Below, one piece after another: positions 1-8,468 of a DNA stretch of 38,615 bases. Position 1 is the stretch's first letter; the number at the start of each line of letters is the position of its first letter. The notes under the pieces are model-generated. The model searched no databases, had not been told where the DNA came from, and saw nothing but the letters and a program-made list of their open reading frames with translations. A program made the translations under genes and the position numbers. The DNA comes from Pseudohalioglobus lutimaris (lineage in GTDB: Bacteria > Pseudomonadota > Gammaproteobacteria > Pseudomonadales > Halieaceae). The stretch is taken from positions 1 through 38,615 of the forward strand of contig NZ_PKUS01000042.1 in NCBI RefSeq assembly GCF_002866825.1. The letters run 5' to 3'.

Positions 1-6
1 TCATAG

Positions 7-40
7 GTCAATCCTCTCATATAGAGATTAGTGGATTGAC
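7..40. repeat. Inverted repeat upstream of the recombinase genes
   Basis: GTCAATCC (7-14) and GGATTGAC (33-40) are perfect 8-base inverted copies separated by 18 bases, about 70 bases upstream of the first recombinase gene. The right arm overlaps a consensus -35 hexamer TTGACA (36-41), but no convincing -10 follows at normal spacing. It could be a recombinase or regulator binding site, or part of an attachment region. The rest of positions 1-108 shows no gene. Confidence 0.4.
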
Positions 41-108
41 ACAGAATTTCTAACACTCCCGATGGGATTGAAGAAGCTAATAATATCTATGATCTTTTTG
101 ACCATTAT

Positions 109-1827
109 TTGAAAGGCACCACGACATACACGCGTACCTCCACACCCGCCCCAGTCGAAATTGTACAAACCGCCAAAACCTCCCATGCTCGTCCAGCCCC
201 TTCCTATCTGGTAGACGTTGATGAGAGGGTTCTAAAGGCCTCTAGTCTATCAAGCAATACTGATAAGTGGACGTGTACTGATGAACAGTCGGCTGACCCT
301 GGTACCGATCGGGCCGAGCTATATGTTTCCGCTAGAAAGGGCTTAAACCGACAGTCATCTCGATTCAGCCGGAATCGCCGGAACAGGGCAATTGGCGATT
401 CCTTGTTGCGCAGGAGCGTGGCTGCGAGTAGCGATTCAAGATATGCGAGCAGGGGCGTATTGCGTGCACTAATTGGAGAGCTGGCGTACTCAATAAGCCG
501 AGGTGGTCCCGGCACTATGCTGCTTCTCGAGACTTTGCTTCCATGGGGAAGCTCGAGCTGGTTGAACTTGTTAGCCGATTCTAGAGATCCGGATGATCGC
601 AGACTGGAAATCACCGAAGCAAAGATTTTACTTCATGTGCGCCTGGTGCTGCCTCCGCCAGGAGAGCGTGGCGACCTTGTGTGTAGTCCGTCAATAGAGG
701 AGTTTCAGATACCTCTTCCTGAGTTTCTTAACGCTTCAATGGCGCGTCTTTGGAGGATGGAATTAGATGAACTCGAGACTGAATTAAAGCAGGAAGAAAA
801 GCTTTTAGATTCAATACAGCGCCGAATTAGGCGTTCTGGTGATGCCGAAATTAGCAGGGCCATGATTTCTCGAGTACTCCACAAATGGCTCGAGGACCGA
901 GATGTAGATGATCCGCATAGGTGCCTGTTGCTCGGCGCAGATCCTCGAGACTATCCAGGCGCAATCTACTCTCGGATAGATCAATATGATGTATGGAAAA
1001 TATTTTCAGCCTATTGCAGTGATTTGACCTCGATCTCGTCCGTTGACCTATACGTAGAGTCCTGCCCTTATGCGCCTGGGGAACGCGTTGGTGGTACTCG
1101 GAGAAAACCGCGCTATGGTCCGATTATCGATTATATGGCCGATTTGCGGCGAAGAATTAGGGAGCATAAGGGGGTCTTCTGGGAGGTTCACAATTGGATC
1201 GTACTCTACATCTGCAACGTGTTGAGTCTTGTTACAGGCTACCGGCCGATAATAGGAATCCTCGAGCATCGATTAGATATTGATTTCCATAGCGGTAGAA
1301 TATTTGTTTCAGATAAGGAGAATCGTAACGCAAAGAATCATCGAATCGTTTACATCCCTGATTGCGTCGTTGAGCTATTAGAGACTTGGGAAGACTATCT
1401 TATTTCGCTGGCGAAGCTCACGAATCTTCGCTTTCCAAACGTGGCAGCCGCGGCAAGAGCTGCGCTGGAAGATGCCACTCCAAGGGGTGAAGAAACGAAT
1501 GGGTACCTGTTCTGGATTGATAGTACTAACAAAGGCCCGATGCCAGGAGTCCAAACGCCAGAGAAGATCAAAGCCTTACAGAGAGGCTACTGGGATACTC
1601 ATGGAAACTGGCCGCGACATGTCCACAGCTCAGCCAGCAGAACAGGGAATGTGCCTCGCCGCATCAGTAACCAGACGATGGGCCACGAGCCTACCGGACT
1701 GGAGCTGGATTCCCGCTACAGCGCCAGGTCTATCAAGGACTGCCAGGAGAACGTTCCTAGATTGGAAAGGCTACTCAGCGATCTGGACTGTGTGCATCAA
1801 CTTGTGCTGCCGGAGCTTCGACTGTGA
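109..1827 (+). CDS. Tyrosine recombinase/integrase, first of an overlapping pair (GmtY-like)
   Basis: This is a predicted DNA-breaking-rejoining enzyme of 572 residues with a tyrosine-recombinase catalytic domain in its C-terminal third. The first catalytic arginine lies in TGYRP (about R379), lysines follow in a beta-turn region near 403-409, the R/H box is the segment around PRHVHSSASR (503-511), and the last histidine and nucleophile are in MGHEP (H526) and SRYS (Y537). The R/H box is divergent from the usual HxxR, so the precise residues are uncertain. The start is a TTG without a clear ribosome site. No ATG, GTG or TTG lies between it and the upstream in-frame stop at 37-39, so the true start is doubtful. 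Its stop overlaps the GTG of the next, larger recombinase by 4 bases (GTGA). A medium plus very large recombinase pair at an island end recalls the Gamma-Mobile-Trio recombinases GmtY/GmtZ; that match is from memory and is inference. Confidence 0.75.
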   Translation: MKGTTTYTRTSTPAPVEIVQTAKTSHARPAPSYLVDVDERVLKASSLSSNTDKWTCTDEQSADPGTDRAELYVSARKGLNRQSSRFSRNRRNRAIGDSLLRRSVAASSDSRYASRGVLRALIGELAYSISRGGPGTMLLLETLLPWGSSSWLNLLADSRDPDDRRLEITEAKILLHVRLVLPPPGERGDLVCSPSIEEFQIPLPEFLNASMARLWRMELDELETELKQEEKLLDSIQRRIRRSGDAEISRAMISRVLHKWLEDRDVDDPHRCLLLGADPRDYPGAIYSRIDQYDVWKIFSAYCSDLTSISSVDLYVESCPYAPGERVGGTRRKPRYGPIIDYMADLRRRIREHKGVFWEVHNWIVLYICNVLSLVTGYRPIIGILEHRLDIDFHSGRIFVSDKENRNAKNHRIVYIPDCVVELLETWEDYLISLAKLTNLRFPNVAAAARAALEDATPRGEETNGYLFWIDSTNKGPMPGVQTPEKIKALQRGYWDTHGNWPRHVHSSASRTGNVPRRISNQTMGHEPTGLELDSRYSARSIKDCQENVPRLERLLSDLDCVHQLVLPELRL

Positions 1828-4800
1828 GCGATCTGGATCGAGCTTTCGACGCGAAGACCTTAAATCCTTGGCTCTGTGAGCTATTTGGTGAGCAGCAATC
1901 TCAACATACAGATCAATATGCGCGTAGGAAAGCGCGCCGCCTGGAGAAAGTATACGAAGCTCGTAAGCGCGCAGCGGAACTAATATCTGAACGGATGCCA
2001 CACATAGCAGGATTAACTCCTGACGCAACAGATCATGATGCGCGCCTCGAAGACTTCGAGTACTTCGTAATTGAGGAGGTATCAGACAGGAAAGAGCGAA
2101 ATGAAATCCTCTCAACAACGGCAGACTATATCGTTCACCTGAACAAAGCTCACGGTTTGCAGTTGGAGCTTCCGGTGGAATCCTGTAGACCATTGCTGCC
2201 TTCTAGGCGACGCGATCGGTCTTGGTTCCAGCGCTCAACGTTCGCGAAATCAATATCTATAGAAATGGAACGTTCCTTCTCAGAAGGCGATTTTTCGGGT
2301 GAGTTGACGTCCGATACGTTGTTAGCGTTAGTGGTAACCTCAGCGATCCTCAATGGGGGGCTGTGCACCTCAGCTGCTTTGGTGGCTTTATGTAAGCAGC
2401 TTTCGAAGGATAAACCATTGTGTCGATCAGTTCTTGAGGACGAGACTGACCTTTTATGGATAGACCTCGCCTACTCATCTCGAACGGTTGGAAATCGACG
2501 GGAGGGTAAAGCCTTAGTCCGATATTTTCGCTGGCACCCAGACCCAATTACGCTCGGATGGATCGGACGTTATCTAGCCTCTGGAAACACTCTTTCAGCC
2601 AAATCTATTAATTCAGATCAAATCTGGGGCTTACTGCACCAAACCTTCTGTCGAGTTAAGCCAACTGATTGGCGTAGGTTCAGTGGTCTTGATAGTTTCG
2701 CCAAGCACGCATTGATTTCGCTTGAGGAATCGGAAGGTGTGTATCTTTCCGAATGCTTGATCAGCTCCAGTTTGGATATTGTTCCTGGAGTGTCCTTAGA
2801 TTTAGAGCAATGGAACTATGCGTTATCTGGTGTTGCCAGTGTTGTGGAGAACATCGACTTTTCGCATTCGAGACGATATATAGCAAGTACAGGAGTCAAC
2901 GCAGAAGATAGTTTAGAGGTTTCCGCTAAGGGCAGGACTTCTGTCAGTAATGAAGAAGATAGTCTAAGGCTTGCGGTGGCTGCACTGGATCACCGTCGCG
3001 AAAAACGGAGTGAGGGCCAGATTATTGCTGCTCTTGAGGGCCTAGATGTAGATCACTGGTCTGACGCGGGTAAGTTGCTGAGAGATTGGCTGCTGTGCCT
3101 CATTCAGGATCCGAAGTATTCGCTGAAGAAGGCTTCCTCCTTGACTACTTACCTGAGCAAATTCGGTGTTAGATGGTTAGCTGAAGCCGATGGATTAAAA
3201 ATCGTTGGGCATCCGTCTTCGTCACTGCTGGATTCGGTATACGTTGCTGCTATAGAGTCAGGCCGCACTGAGTATAGCCGGAGGGACATCAGGCAATTGG
3301 CAAAGATGTTCCATCAGTGGGGAGAAAGGGAAAGAAACTTCCCCTCTATTGATCGCTTTCCACCGGGGCCGCAAATTAGTGGTCAAGTCGTCAGGGCCCG
3401 CTATGTCCCGGCGTTTCTCTATGAAGCTTCACTCGAGGCCATTCACAAGGCGGTTGGTCTTACAGCCGACCAGAGAAAGGTTATTGGCTTTATATTTATC
3501 CTTCTCTACCGATGCGGATTTCGTATTGGAGAGCTACTGTCCATCAGAGTAGCTGATGTTGAGACTCTGGAGGATTTAGTATTTAAGGTCAGGCCCAATT
3601 CGTGGGGGGACCCAAAGCGAACTGCTTCCAGACGAAACATCTCGGTTCGCTATCTATTGTCTGACGTTGAGTACCGGAAGTTGTATCAATGGATTCTTGG
3701 CTTAAAGGCAATGTCGCTGCCCGCTGAAGAGCCCCTATTTACCTTTCTAAGGGGAGCACTTCTGCCTCTAAATAAGCATGTCGTTGGTCATTTTATTGCC
3801 ACAGTACTAAGGCAGTGCTCCGGCGGTCTCAAGTTTTCACCGCACGACCTTAGACATACCCGATTCTCCGAAATGCAATTTATTGCTGAGGGTGAGTTCA
3901 ATTGGTTTTCCAGATTCTCTGACTTGAGTGTTGAGCAAGCAAAGCGGATCAAGAAACGCATTCTGGGAGGCGAGACAGGCTCTCCTCGTACATACTACTG
4001 TTTTGCCGTTTTCTCTGGCCATTTGACTCCATATGAACTCGTGCACACTTACTTACATTTCACGGGGCTCATAGCCTGGGTCAAGATCACCGGAAGGAAG
4101 AAGGTAGTATCGCTAGACGAGGCAAAGGTATTCTCAAATCTGAGCACAAGGCGACTTAATCAGTTGAGTTATACAGAGCCTGAGAACGAGGGCGTTTCTA
4201 TAGAGATACTTACTAAACCCATAGTGTGCTTCCTCAAGGATTTTACATCGCTTGTGGCGCGTCGCCGTAGAAAAGTTATCGGCTCGTCTTCCAGCAGCCC
4301 CTTGCCAATCGCGCATGATTCTCCTACGCATGACCTTGTTCGGGTGATACTTAGAGAGCATTTAGATGGTCTAAGTGTTTTACAGCTGTCCAGGAAGTAT
4401 GAACAACCTATAGCCCGGGTAGAGAAATGGGTAGGTAACCTCGAGAAGGTATCATTACTGGAAAGCCGGTCTGGACGAATGCGAGCGTCTGGAGCAATAC
4501 CTGCGGAATACGCCTCAGGATACCTGCCGCCGCTTCCTGAGCGTGGCGAGAGACCGAGATTGGCGACTATCATTGATGATTTGCGGCTGCTCTGGTCTGG
4601 TCGAAGTAGTGCCCGCAGTGCTATACGGTTTGTGATCAGTCACTACATTGAAGAGACTTCATCTGACCCAGGAACGAAGTTCTACAAGAAGCGTGATCTT
4701 AATCGCTTTCTCCGAGTTTTCTCACTGCTTAGACATCGAGTTGCCACAAGTTCATGGGCATTTCAGATCACAATCCCTGAGGACGCAGATGTGCAGTATT

Positions 4801-5003
4801 TTCTGGATTATTGGGAATTTCCGAGCCAGGCGAAGGTAACGATAAAGCGCCGCCCGGTGCTCACTCAAGCGTCAAACAAACATGGCGTGGTCAGGCTCAG
4901 ATTGACTCGGACAGATAATGGAGAGACGAGCAAAATCATGCGCTACATGATGCCAATGCTGGCAATTATGGTGCTGGAAAACGACGACCCAGTATTGGAG
5001 TGA
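1824..5003 (+). CDS. Large tyrosine recombinase, second of the pair (GmtZ-like)
   Basis: This 1059-residue protein carries a clear tyrosine-recombinase core in its middle. GFRIGELLSIRV holds catalytic Arg I (about residue 566), SPHDLRHT is the HxxR box (about 672-675), and SGHLTPYELVHTYLHF holds the last His (about 732) and probable Tyr nucleophile (about 742). The roughly 540-residue N-terminal extension and the 300-residue C-terminal extension, which includes a helix-turn-helix-like stretch near LSVLQLSRKYEQPIARVEKW, are not part of ordinary integrases. It starts with GTG overlapping the upstream recombinase stop, so the two are translationally coupled and probably act as a heteromeric strand-exchange machine. 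The next gene is convergent and ends only about 20 bases away. Recombinase assignment is firm; membership of the Gamma-Mobile-Trio family is inferred from size, order and partner. Confidence 0.78.
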   Translation: MSDLDRAFDAKTLNPWLCELFGEQQSQHTDQYARRKARRLEKVYEARKRAAELISERMPHIAGLTPDATDHDARLEDFEYFVIEEVSDRKERNEILSTTADYIVHLNKAHGLQLELPVESCRPLLPSRRRDRSWFQRSTFAKSISIEMERSFSEGDFSGELTSDTLLALVVTSAILNGGLCTSAALVALCKQLSKDKPLCRSVLEDETDLLWIDLAYSSRTVGNRREGKALVRYFRWHPDPITLGWIGRYLASGNTLSAKSINSDQIWGLLHQTFCRVKPTDWRRFSGLDSFAKHALISLEESEGVYLSECLISSSLDIVPGVSLDLEQWNYALSGVASVVENIDFSHSRRYIASTGVNAEDSLEVSAKGRTSVSNEEDSLRLAVAALDHRREKRSEGQIIAALEGLDVDHWSDAGKLLRDWLLCLIQDPKYSLKKASSLTTYLSKFGVRWLAEADGLKIVGHPSSSLLDSVYVAAIESGRTEYSRRDIRQLAKMFHQWGERERNFPSIDRFPPGPQISGQVVRARYVPAFLYEASLEAIHKAVGLTADQRKVIGFIFILLYRCGFRIGELLSIRVADVETLEDLVFKVRPNSWGDPKRTASRRNISVRYLLSDVEYRKLYQWILGLKAMSLPAEEPLFTFLRGALLPLNKHVVGHFIATVLRQCSGGLKFSPHDLRHTRFSEMQFIAEGEFNWFSRFSDLSVEQAKRIKKRILGGETGSPRTYYCFAVFSGHLTPYELVHTYLHFTGLIAWVKITGRKKVVSLDEAKVFSNLSTRRLNQLSYTEPENEGVSIEILTKPIVCFLKDFTSLVARRRRKVIGSSSSSPLPIAHDSPTHDLVRVILREHLDGLSVLQLSRKYEQPIARVEKWVGNLEKVSLLESRSGRMRASGAIPAEYASGYLPPLPERGERPRLATIIDDLRLLWSGRSSARSAIRFVISHYIEETSSDPGTKFYKKRDLNRFLRVFSLLRHRVATSSWAFQITIPEDADVQYFLDYWEFPSQAKVTIKRRPVLTQASNKHGVVRLRLTRTDNGETSKIMRYMMPMLAIMVLENDDPVLE

Positions 5004-5025
5004 TTGGTGAATGTGTACCTTGATT

Positions 5026-5770
5026 TCAATGTATAGAATCGCCAGGCTCCAGTAGCTCATCCTCTAGAATAAGCTTGGCTAACTGTAGCTTGTTTAGCTC
5101 CAGTAAGCGGGCCGAGTAGTCACGGACCATAGCAGCTTTAACATCAGTCTCCCAATTATCGCCACAGAAATCGGGTATTGTTGAATCTTCCAGTTCATAC
5201 GTTCGACGCAATATGTTTCTTGTTGATGTGCGCAGTCGTTTAGTTTGTAGCACTTGATGCAGTAGTTCCTTGGCCTTCGCCGATGGCGGTTCTGCGATAC
5301 TCAGTAGGCCATGAGCTGATCTAAGCATAGAGATTGTATTTAGCTGGTTATTGATGATGTTTTCCATTGCCATCCACGCGTCGTATTCGTCTTCGCCCCT
5401 ATATTTGGGGAGTTCACTATTTTTAAGAGATAGCGTTATGTAGTAAGAGGGGAACTCGTACCTGATCTGTGTGTGTCCCAGTAATTGGTGGAACGTGTGT
5501 GTCATCAATCCATATCTCTAATGGCTTACGGGTATTCCCGTTTAAAATCTCACGACCTTTGTAGCAAATTATGACGCTGTCTTCTTCGGACCTCAGTCCT
5601 CTGAAGCCAGGGAGCACGGGTGGAATATAGTCGACCTGGTAGTATCCACCTTTCCATCGCCATATCGGTTTTGACTCCTTGTCAGTGCAGCGCATGTTTC
5701 CAAACTGACAACTCAAGAATCGAGCGGCTTCAATTATCCGCACAGTATTGTTACGCCACATGAATCTCAT
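5026..5770 (-). pseudogene. Frameshifted gene of unknown function at AC/GT tracts
   Basis: Two overlapping minus-strand reading frames, 5770-5423 and 5508-5026, look like one protein of about 245 residues split by a frameshift. The first frame starts at ATG 5770 behind an AAGGA ribosome site and reads well to about EIWIDDTH, after which its last 20 or so residues look like off-frame sequence. The second frame continues with plausible protein (HTQIRYEFPSYYITLSLK...), but an in-frame TAG lies only three codons upstream of its first TTG/ATG. The overlap contains two dinucleotide tracts, (GT)4 at 5495-5502 and (TG)4T at 5468-5476 on the plus strand. Adding one repeat unit at either tract would fuse the frames. 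No domain is recognised. It may be a slippage-controlled gene, a true pseudogene, or two separate small genes. Confidence 0.55.
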
Positions 5771-5788
5771 GTCCTTGCGTTCGGTTTA

Positions 5789-5804
5789 TTGCATGCTTGC
5801 ATGC
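5789..5804. repeat. Tandem TTGCATGC pair upstream of the minus-strand gene
   Basis: Two adjacent copies of TTGCATGC, each containing the palindrome GCATGC, lie 19-34 bases upstream of the ATG at 5770. Position and symmetry suggest an operator or promoter element for that gene. The remaining sequence to 6033 is AT-rich with no further gene and presumably holds the divergent promoters. Confidence 0.35.
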
Positions 5805-6033
5805 TTTGGATTCGTAATCTATGCGAAAAGCCGAAGTTGTTGGCGAAGTTTCCTAGAGATAGCGGTATCTAAGGTTTTCCTATTTGTCTAACGTACTTAA
5901 GTTAAGTAAAAGCCTTTAAAAATAGTGTATTTCTACTCATATATGTAATGAGTTCTTAACCTCTTTTCCGTGTCGTGATACAAGTTAACTGACTGCAAAT
6001 TACTTTGAGAGTTAGCTAGAAGGGTGTCGGTTG

Positions 6034-6498
6034 ATGAGTGGGCGTATTGATGAGCTGAAAGAGAAAGTTCGAGGGCTGGCGCTCAGCATGGCCGAGCTTG
6101 AAATAGATCTGATAAGGGAAGAGGGTCTATTGAGAAACGCGATAAATGAAATGGCACTGTGGAAGAAGCGGCAAAGTTGTGTGTTTTCTCTGATGTCAGC
6201 AAGAGATATCGAAGATGGCCCCCCGAAACTGAACCCCTATTTCCCATGCGTTAAGACTGAGGACTCGGACACTGATTCGCCTGAGTGTTCCTATTGCGGT
6301 TATGATTATGTTGAAGTAAATGAAAAAAGTCTCACCTATCATTGGATAGATGGGGCCGACGAAGCTATTACGTACTGCTTGTCAAAAATACGTAACTTTG
6401 AAGATTCTGTTGGCATGCTGCGAGAAGATATTGAGTCGTTGCAGCGGGAAAAAACGTTCTTGATTCGTGAGATTGCGGCGCACATGTTGAAAGTTTGA
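6034..6498 (+). CDS. Small coiled-coil protein with a CxxC motif, unknown function
   Basis: This 154-residue protein is not assigned to a family. Residues about 5-50 and 110-150 are charged, heptad-like and probably form coiled coils (for example IDELKEKVRGLALSMAELEI and SVGMLREDIESLQREKTFL). Between them is a cysteine-containing loop with ECSYCGY and an upstream cysteine, resembling half of a zinc ribbon. ATG 6034 is preferred to the TTG three bases earlier; AGAAGGG lies a little far upstream as a ribosome site. The gene is convergent with hipA, whose stop is about 50 bases away. A scaffold or nucleic-acid-binding accessory role is possible, but nothing in the sequence settles it. Confidence 0.55.
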   Translation: MSGRIDELKEKVRGLALSMAELEIDLIREEGLLRNAINEMALWKKRQSCVFSLMSARDIEDGPPKLNPYFPCVKTEDSDTDSPECSYCGYDYVEVNEKSLTYHWIDGADEAITYCLSKIRNFEDSVGMLREDIESLQREKTFLIREIAAHMLKV

Positions 6499-6551
6499 TT
6501 TTCCATATTCGGAGCTTTTTCGCTGCAGAAGACCTGAATCCCGTGCATTTG

Positions 6552-7826
6552 CTATTTGGCGGCGGCTAACTGGAAATCCGGGCGTAGATTTCGCCAGTGC
6601 TCCATCAGGCCTTCTTTGTGACTGTCATCCATCGGTAAATCTTTGAGAGCGTCAGGCCATGTACTACGTGCTCGCTCCATGGTCTCCAGGAGATGCGGCC
6701 TGATTGCCCTCCATGGGATGCCGGCTTTCCCGGCCCAATATTCAAACTGATCCATTGATGACTCGTACCAATCCTTGCCTCTACCCAGATTGAGGGCGAA
6801 CTGTCTCTCATCTCCCATGTATACCCGTGTGGTCACGATATCGTAAGCGGGAGAAAGAACGGGAGTGATCTGGTCGGGATAGATTACGCTCCAGTTTTTC
6901 AGGTGTGCATCGCCATTGGCGAGCAGAATGTTGACCAGTAGCCTCCTCGCGAACTGCTGGGCGTCGCCCAAGCCGTCCTCACTGTATTCGTATAACACCC
7001 TACCAATTTGCTGGTAGTTGGCGGAACGGTATTTGTCTTGTGGATACTTGACCAGTATCTGAGCGAAATCTTCCATGTGGATGCGCGCCCCGTCATTTCG
7101 GTCGAAGCGGCGTATCGCAAATGCATACTGTTCATCGGGTAGATTGATTTCTGGAAGGTTTTCTAGCTTATCCAGCTCGACAAGACGCATGTCGGGTACC
7201 TCGACACCCGCCAATTCAGCCAGGCGCATAGCCGTGTACTCGTTGAGTGGCACATGTTTATGCGTGGTGGATGGGGTCTTGATAATCCAGTCCCCCAGTG
7301 CCCCTGACTCCGCTATCTGGTATCGCCCATCTTGTTCACGCATGGAAAACTTCATCTGTACGCCGGCGAGCGAGAACCTCTTCTTTTCGTCCTGCACCGT
7401 GGATCTGGTAGCACTGGTCTTTATCTCGTCGCCAAGGACGTAATCAGGAATGGCCTCGGGTTCCAGGGGGGTTGCGACCAGGGCCCCGGGAAGATCCTGC
7501 CCCAAGTAGGCGAATAGCTCGAATTCGTTATCTGTATGAGTTTTCAGCAGTTGCGCGAGGTATTCCCTCAGAGCGCCTTCTGGCAGTAGGTTTGAAAGTA
7601 CCGGGTGAAGCTTTTGTCGTTTAGCCCATGGTTTTGCCATGATGGCGTTGGCCCTGGGGAAAGCGGGGTGAGTTATCAGGCTGAAGGTAGGTCGAGACTC
7701 GTTCGAGACGAAATCTGGAGAGAAGGTGAGAATCGTCCGCCCGTCCCGATACCCGGCCAGGTAGCCTACTACCGTTTCGTGGAGTGCAATCTCCAGCACG
7801 CTGACAACGTTCTCACCACTAGTCAT
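6552..7826 (-). CDS. hipA: HipA-family serine/threonine kinase toxin
   Basis: HipA toxins are kinases that phosphorylate a translation factor such as glutamyl-tRNA synthetase and cause dormancy. The protein is 424 residues from the chosen start, close to E. coli HipA. Visible motifs are the glycine-rich/ATP loop SLAGVQMKF (about 152-159), the KTPS segment (183-186), the catalytic loop NGDAHLKNW with D306 and K310/N311, and the metal-binding SPAYD with D329; the spacing matches the E. coli catalytic pair. ATG 7826 (or the adjacent 7829) is chosen over upstream starts because it overlaps the hipB stop in the typical ATGACTAG arrangement. It should be silenced by the HipB encoded just upstream. 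No inactivating change is seen. The substrate cannot be predicted from the sequence. Confidence 0.93.
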   Translation of the reverse strand: MTSGENVVSVLEIALHETVVGYLAGYRDGRTILTFSPDFVSNESRPTFSLITHPAFPRANAIMAKPWAKRQKLHPVLSNLLPEGALREYLAQLLKTHTDNEFELFAYLGQDLPGALVATPLEPEAIPDYVLGDEIKTSATRSTVQDEKKRFSLAGVQMKFSMREQDGRYQIAESGALGDWIIKTPSTTHKHVPLNEYTAMRLAELAGVEVPDMRLVELDKLENLPEINLPDEQYAFAIRRFDRNDGARIHMEDFAQILVKYPQDKYRSANYQQIGRVLYEYSEDGLGDAQQFARRLLVNILLANGDAHLKNWSVIYPDQITPVLSPAYDIVTTRVYMGDERQFALNLGRGKDWYESSMDQFEYWAGKAGIPWRAIRPHLLETMERARSTWPDALKDLPMDDSHKEGLMEHWRNLRPDFQLAAAK

Positions 7827-8151
7827 CATCGTCCACCAGTAGGTCGTCCCAGGGGTCGTCCTCAAGAGGGCGTTTTATCACCGTCGCATTTCCGGTCATC
7901 GAGGCACCGCCTTTGATGATCTGTTTCCCAGCTAGTAGGTCCTCGACGTCCTTCAGCTTCTCCAGAGGTATAAGTACTGGCTGCATTTTGAGGCCTTTCG
8001 CTACTAGTTCTAATGTATCCAGGCGGGGGTTCCCCTGGGACTCCAGCTTTTGGTACTGCTGCCGCGACATGCCGACACGCATGGTCATGTCCTCCTGGGT
8101 TAATCCTAGAGACTTGCGGCGTTCCTTTAACTGTCGGTGAATTTTGCTCAT
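7819..8151 (-). CDS. hipB: HipB-type antitoxin, XRE-family DNA-binding protein
   Basis: This is a 110-residue helix-turn-helix protein that should bind its own operator and neutralise HipA. Residues 1-60 form a classic XRE domain (ERRKSLGLTQEDMTMRVGMS followed by QQYQKLESQGNPRLDTLELV). The C-terminal tail is acidic (DDPWDDLLVDDDD), unusual in length of its Asp run and plausibly the toxin-contacting or degradation-prone part. ATG 8151 is preferred to the upstream ATG 8172 because GGGA lies at ribosome-site distance. hipB and hipA overlap by about 8 bases. Symmetric elements just upstream (8166-8190) fit autoregulation. Confidence 0.9.
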   Translation of the reverse strand: MSKIHRQLKERRKSLGLTQEDMTMRVGMSRQQYQKLESQGNPRLDTLELVAKGLKMQPVLIPLEKLKDVEDLLAGKQIIKGGASMTGNATVIKRPLEDDPWDDLLVDDDD

Positions 8152-8165
8152 CTGAGTCCCTATAG

Positions 8166-8190
8166 GCAACACATATGTCTACAAAGTAGA
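8166..8190 (-). promoter_or_regulatory. Probable HipB operator
   Basis: Immediately upstream of hipB are the perfect inverted repeat TCTAC-AAA-GTAGA (8178-8190) and, overlapping its left side, GCAACACATATGTCT (8166-8180). The latter recurs with 13 of 15 matches at 8274-8288. The location overlaps the expected hip promoter, as in known hip operons where HipB binds several operators. Binding itself is inferred. Confidence 0.5.
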
Positions 8191-8273
8191 TAATAGCAAT
8201 ATATTTATTTCTTTCAATAAAATAGCGCCATATAAATTGCATTTTCTGCGAGGGCCGAGGTTTTTTCTTAGAA

Positions 8274-8288
8274 GCAACATATATGTTT
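8274..8288. promoter_or_regulatory. Second copy of the hip-type operator element
   Basis: GCAACATATATGTTT matches the element at 8166-8180 at 13 of 15 positions and contains the perfect 12-base palindrome AACATATATGTT (8276-8287). It lies 108 bases further upstream of hipB, between hipB and the divergent metallopeptidase-like gene. The rest of 8191-8468 shows no gene. Confidence 0.4.
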
Positions 8289-8468
8289 CATTTTGCATGT
8301 AGCTTATCCGCTAAGGCTACCTGGAAGGCCAATATGTTCGGATAGCGAATAATGGTTAGCAGCAATCTTGCCAGAGAGTTTGCTTCTTTATCGTTCTTTC
8401 CATTGAGCATAACCTCAACTATCGGTAACACTTAAGGCAGCAATGTTGCATTACAGAAAACGTTACAG

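Noticed and set aside
204-614. A 136-codon minus-strand frame opposite the first recombinase
   Set aside because: It is antisense to the recombinase N-terminus, with no ribosome site or recognisable domain; a shadow frame.
8305-8344. TATCCG...CGGATA inverted pair as a classical hip operator (TATCC-N8-GGATA)
   Set aside because: The arms are separated by 28 bases rather than 8. The TCTAC-AAA-GTAGA dyad next to hipB is a better candidate.
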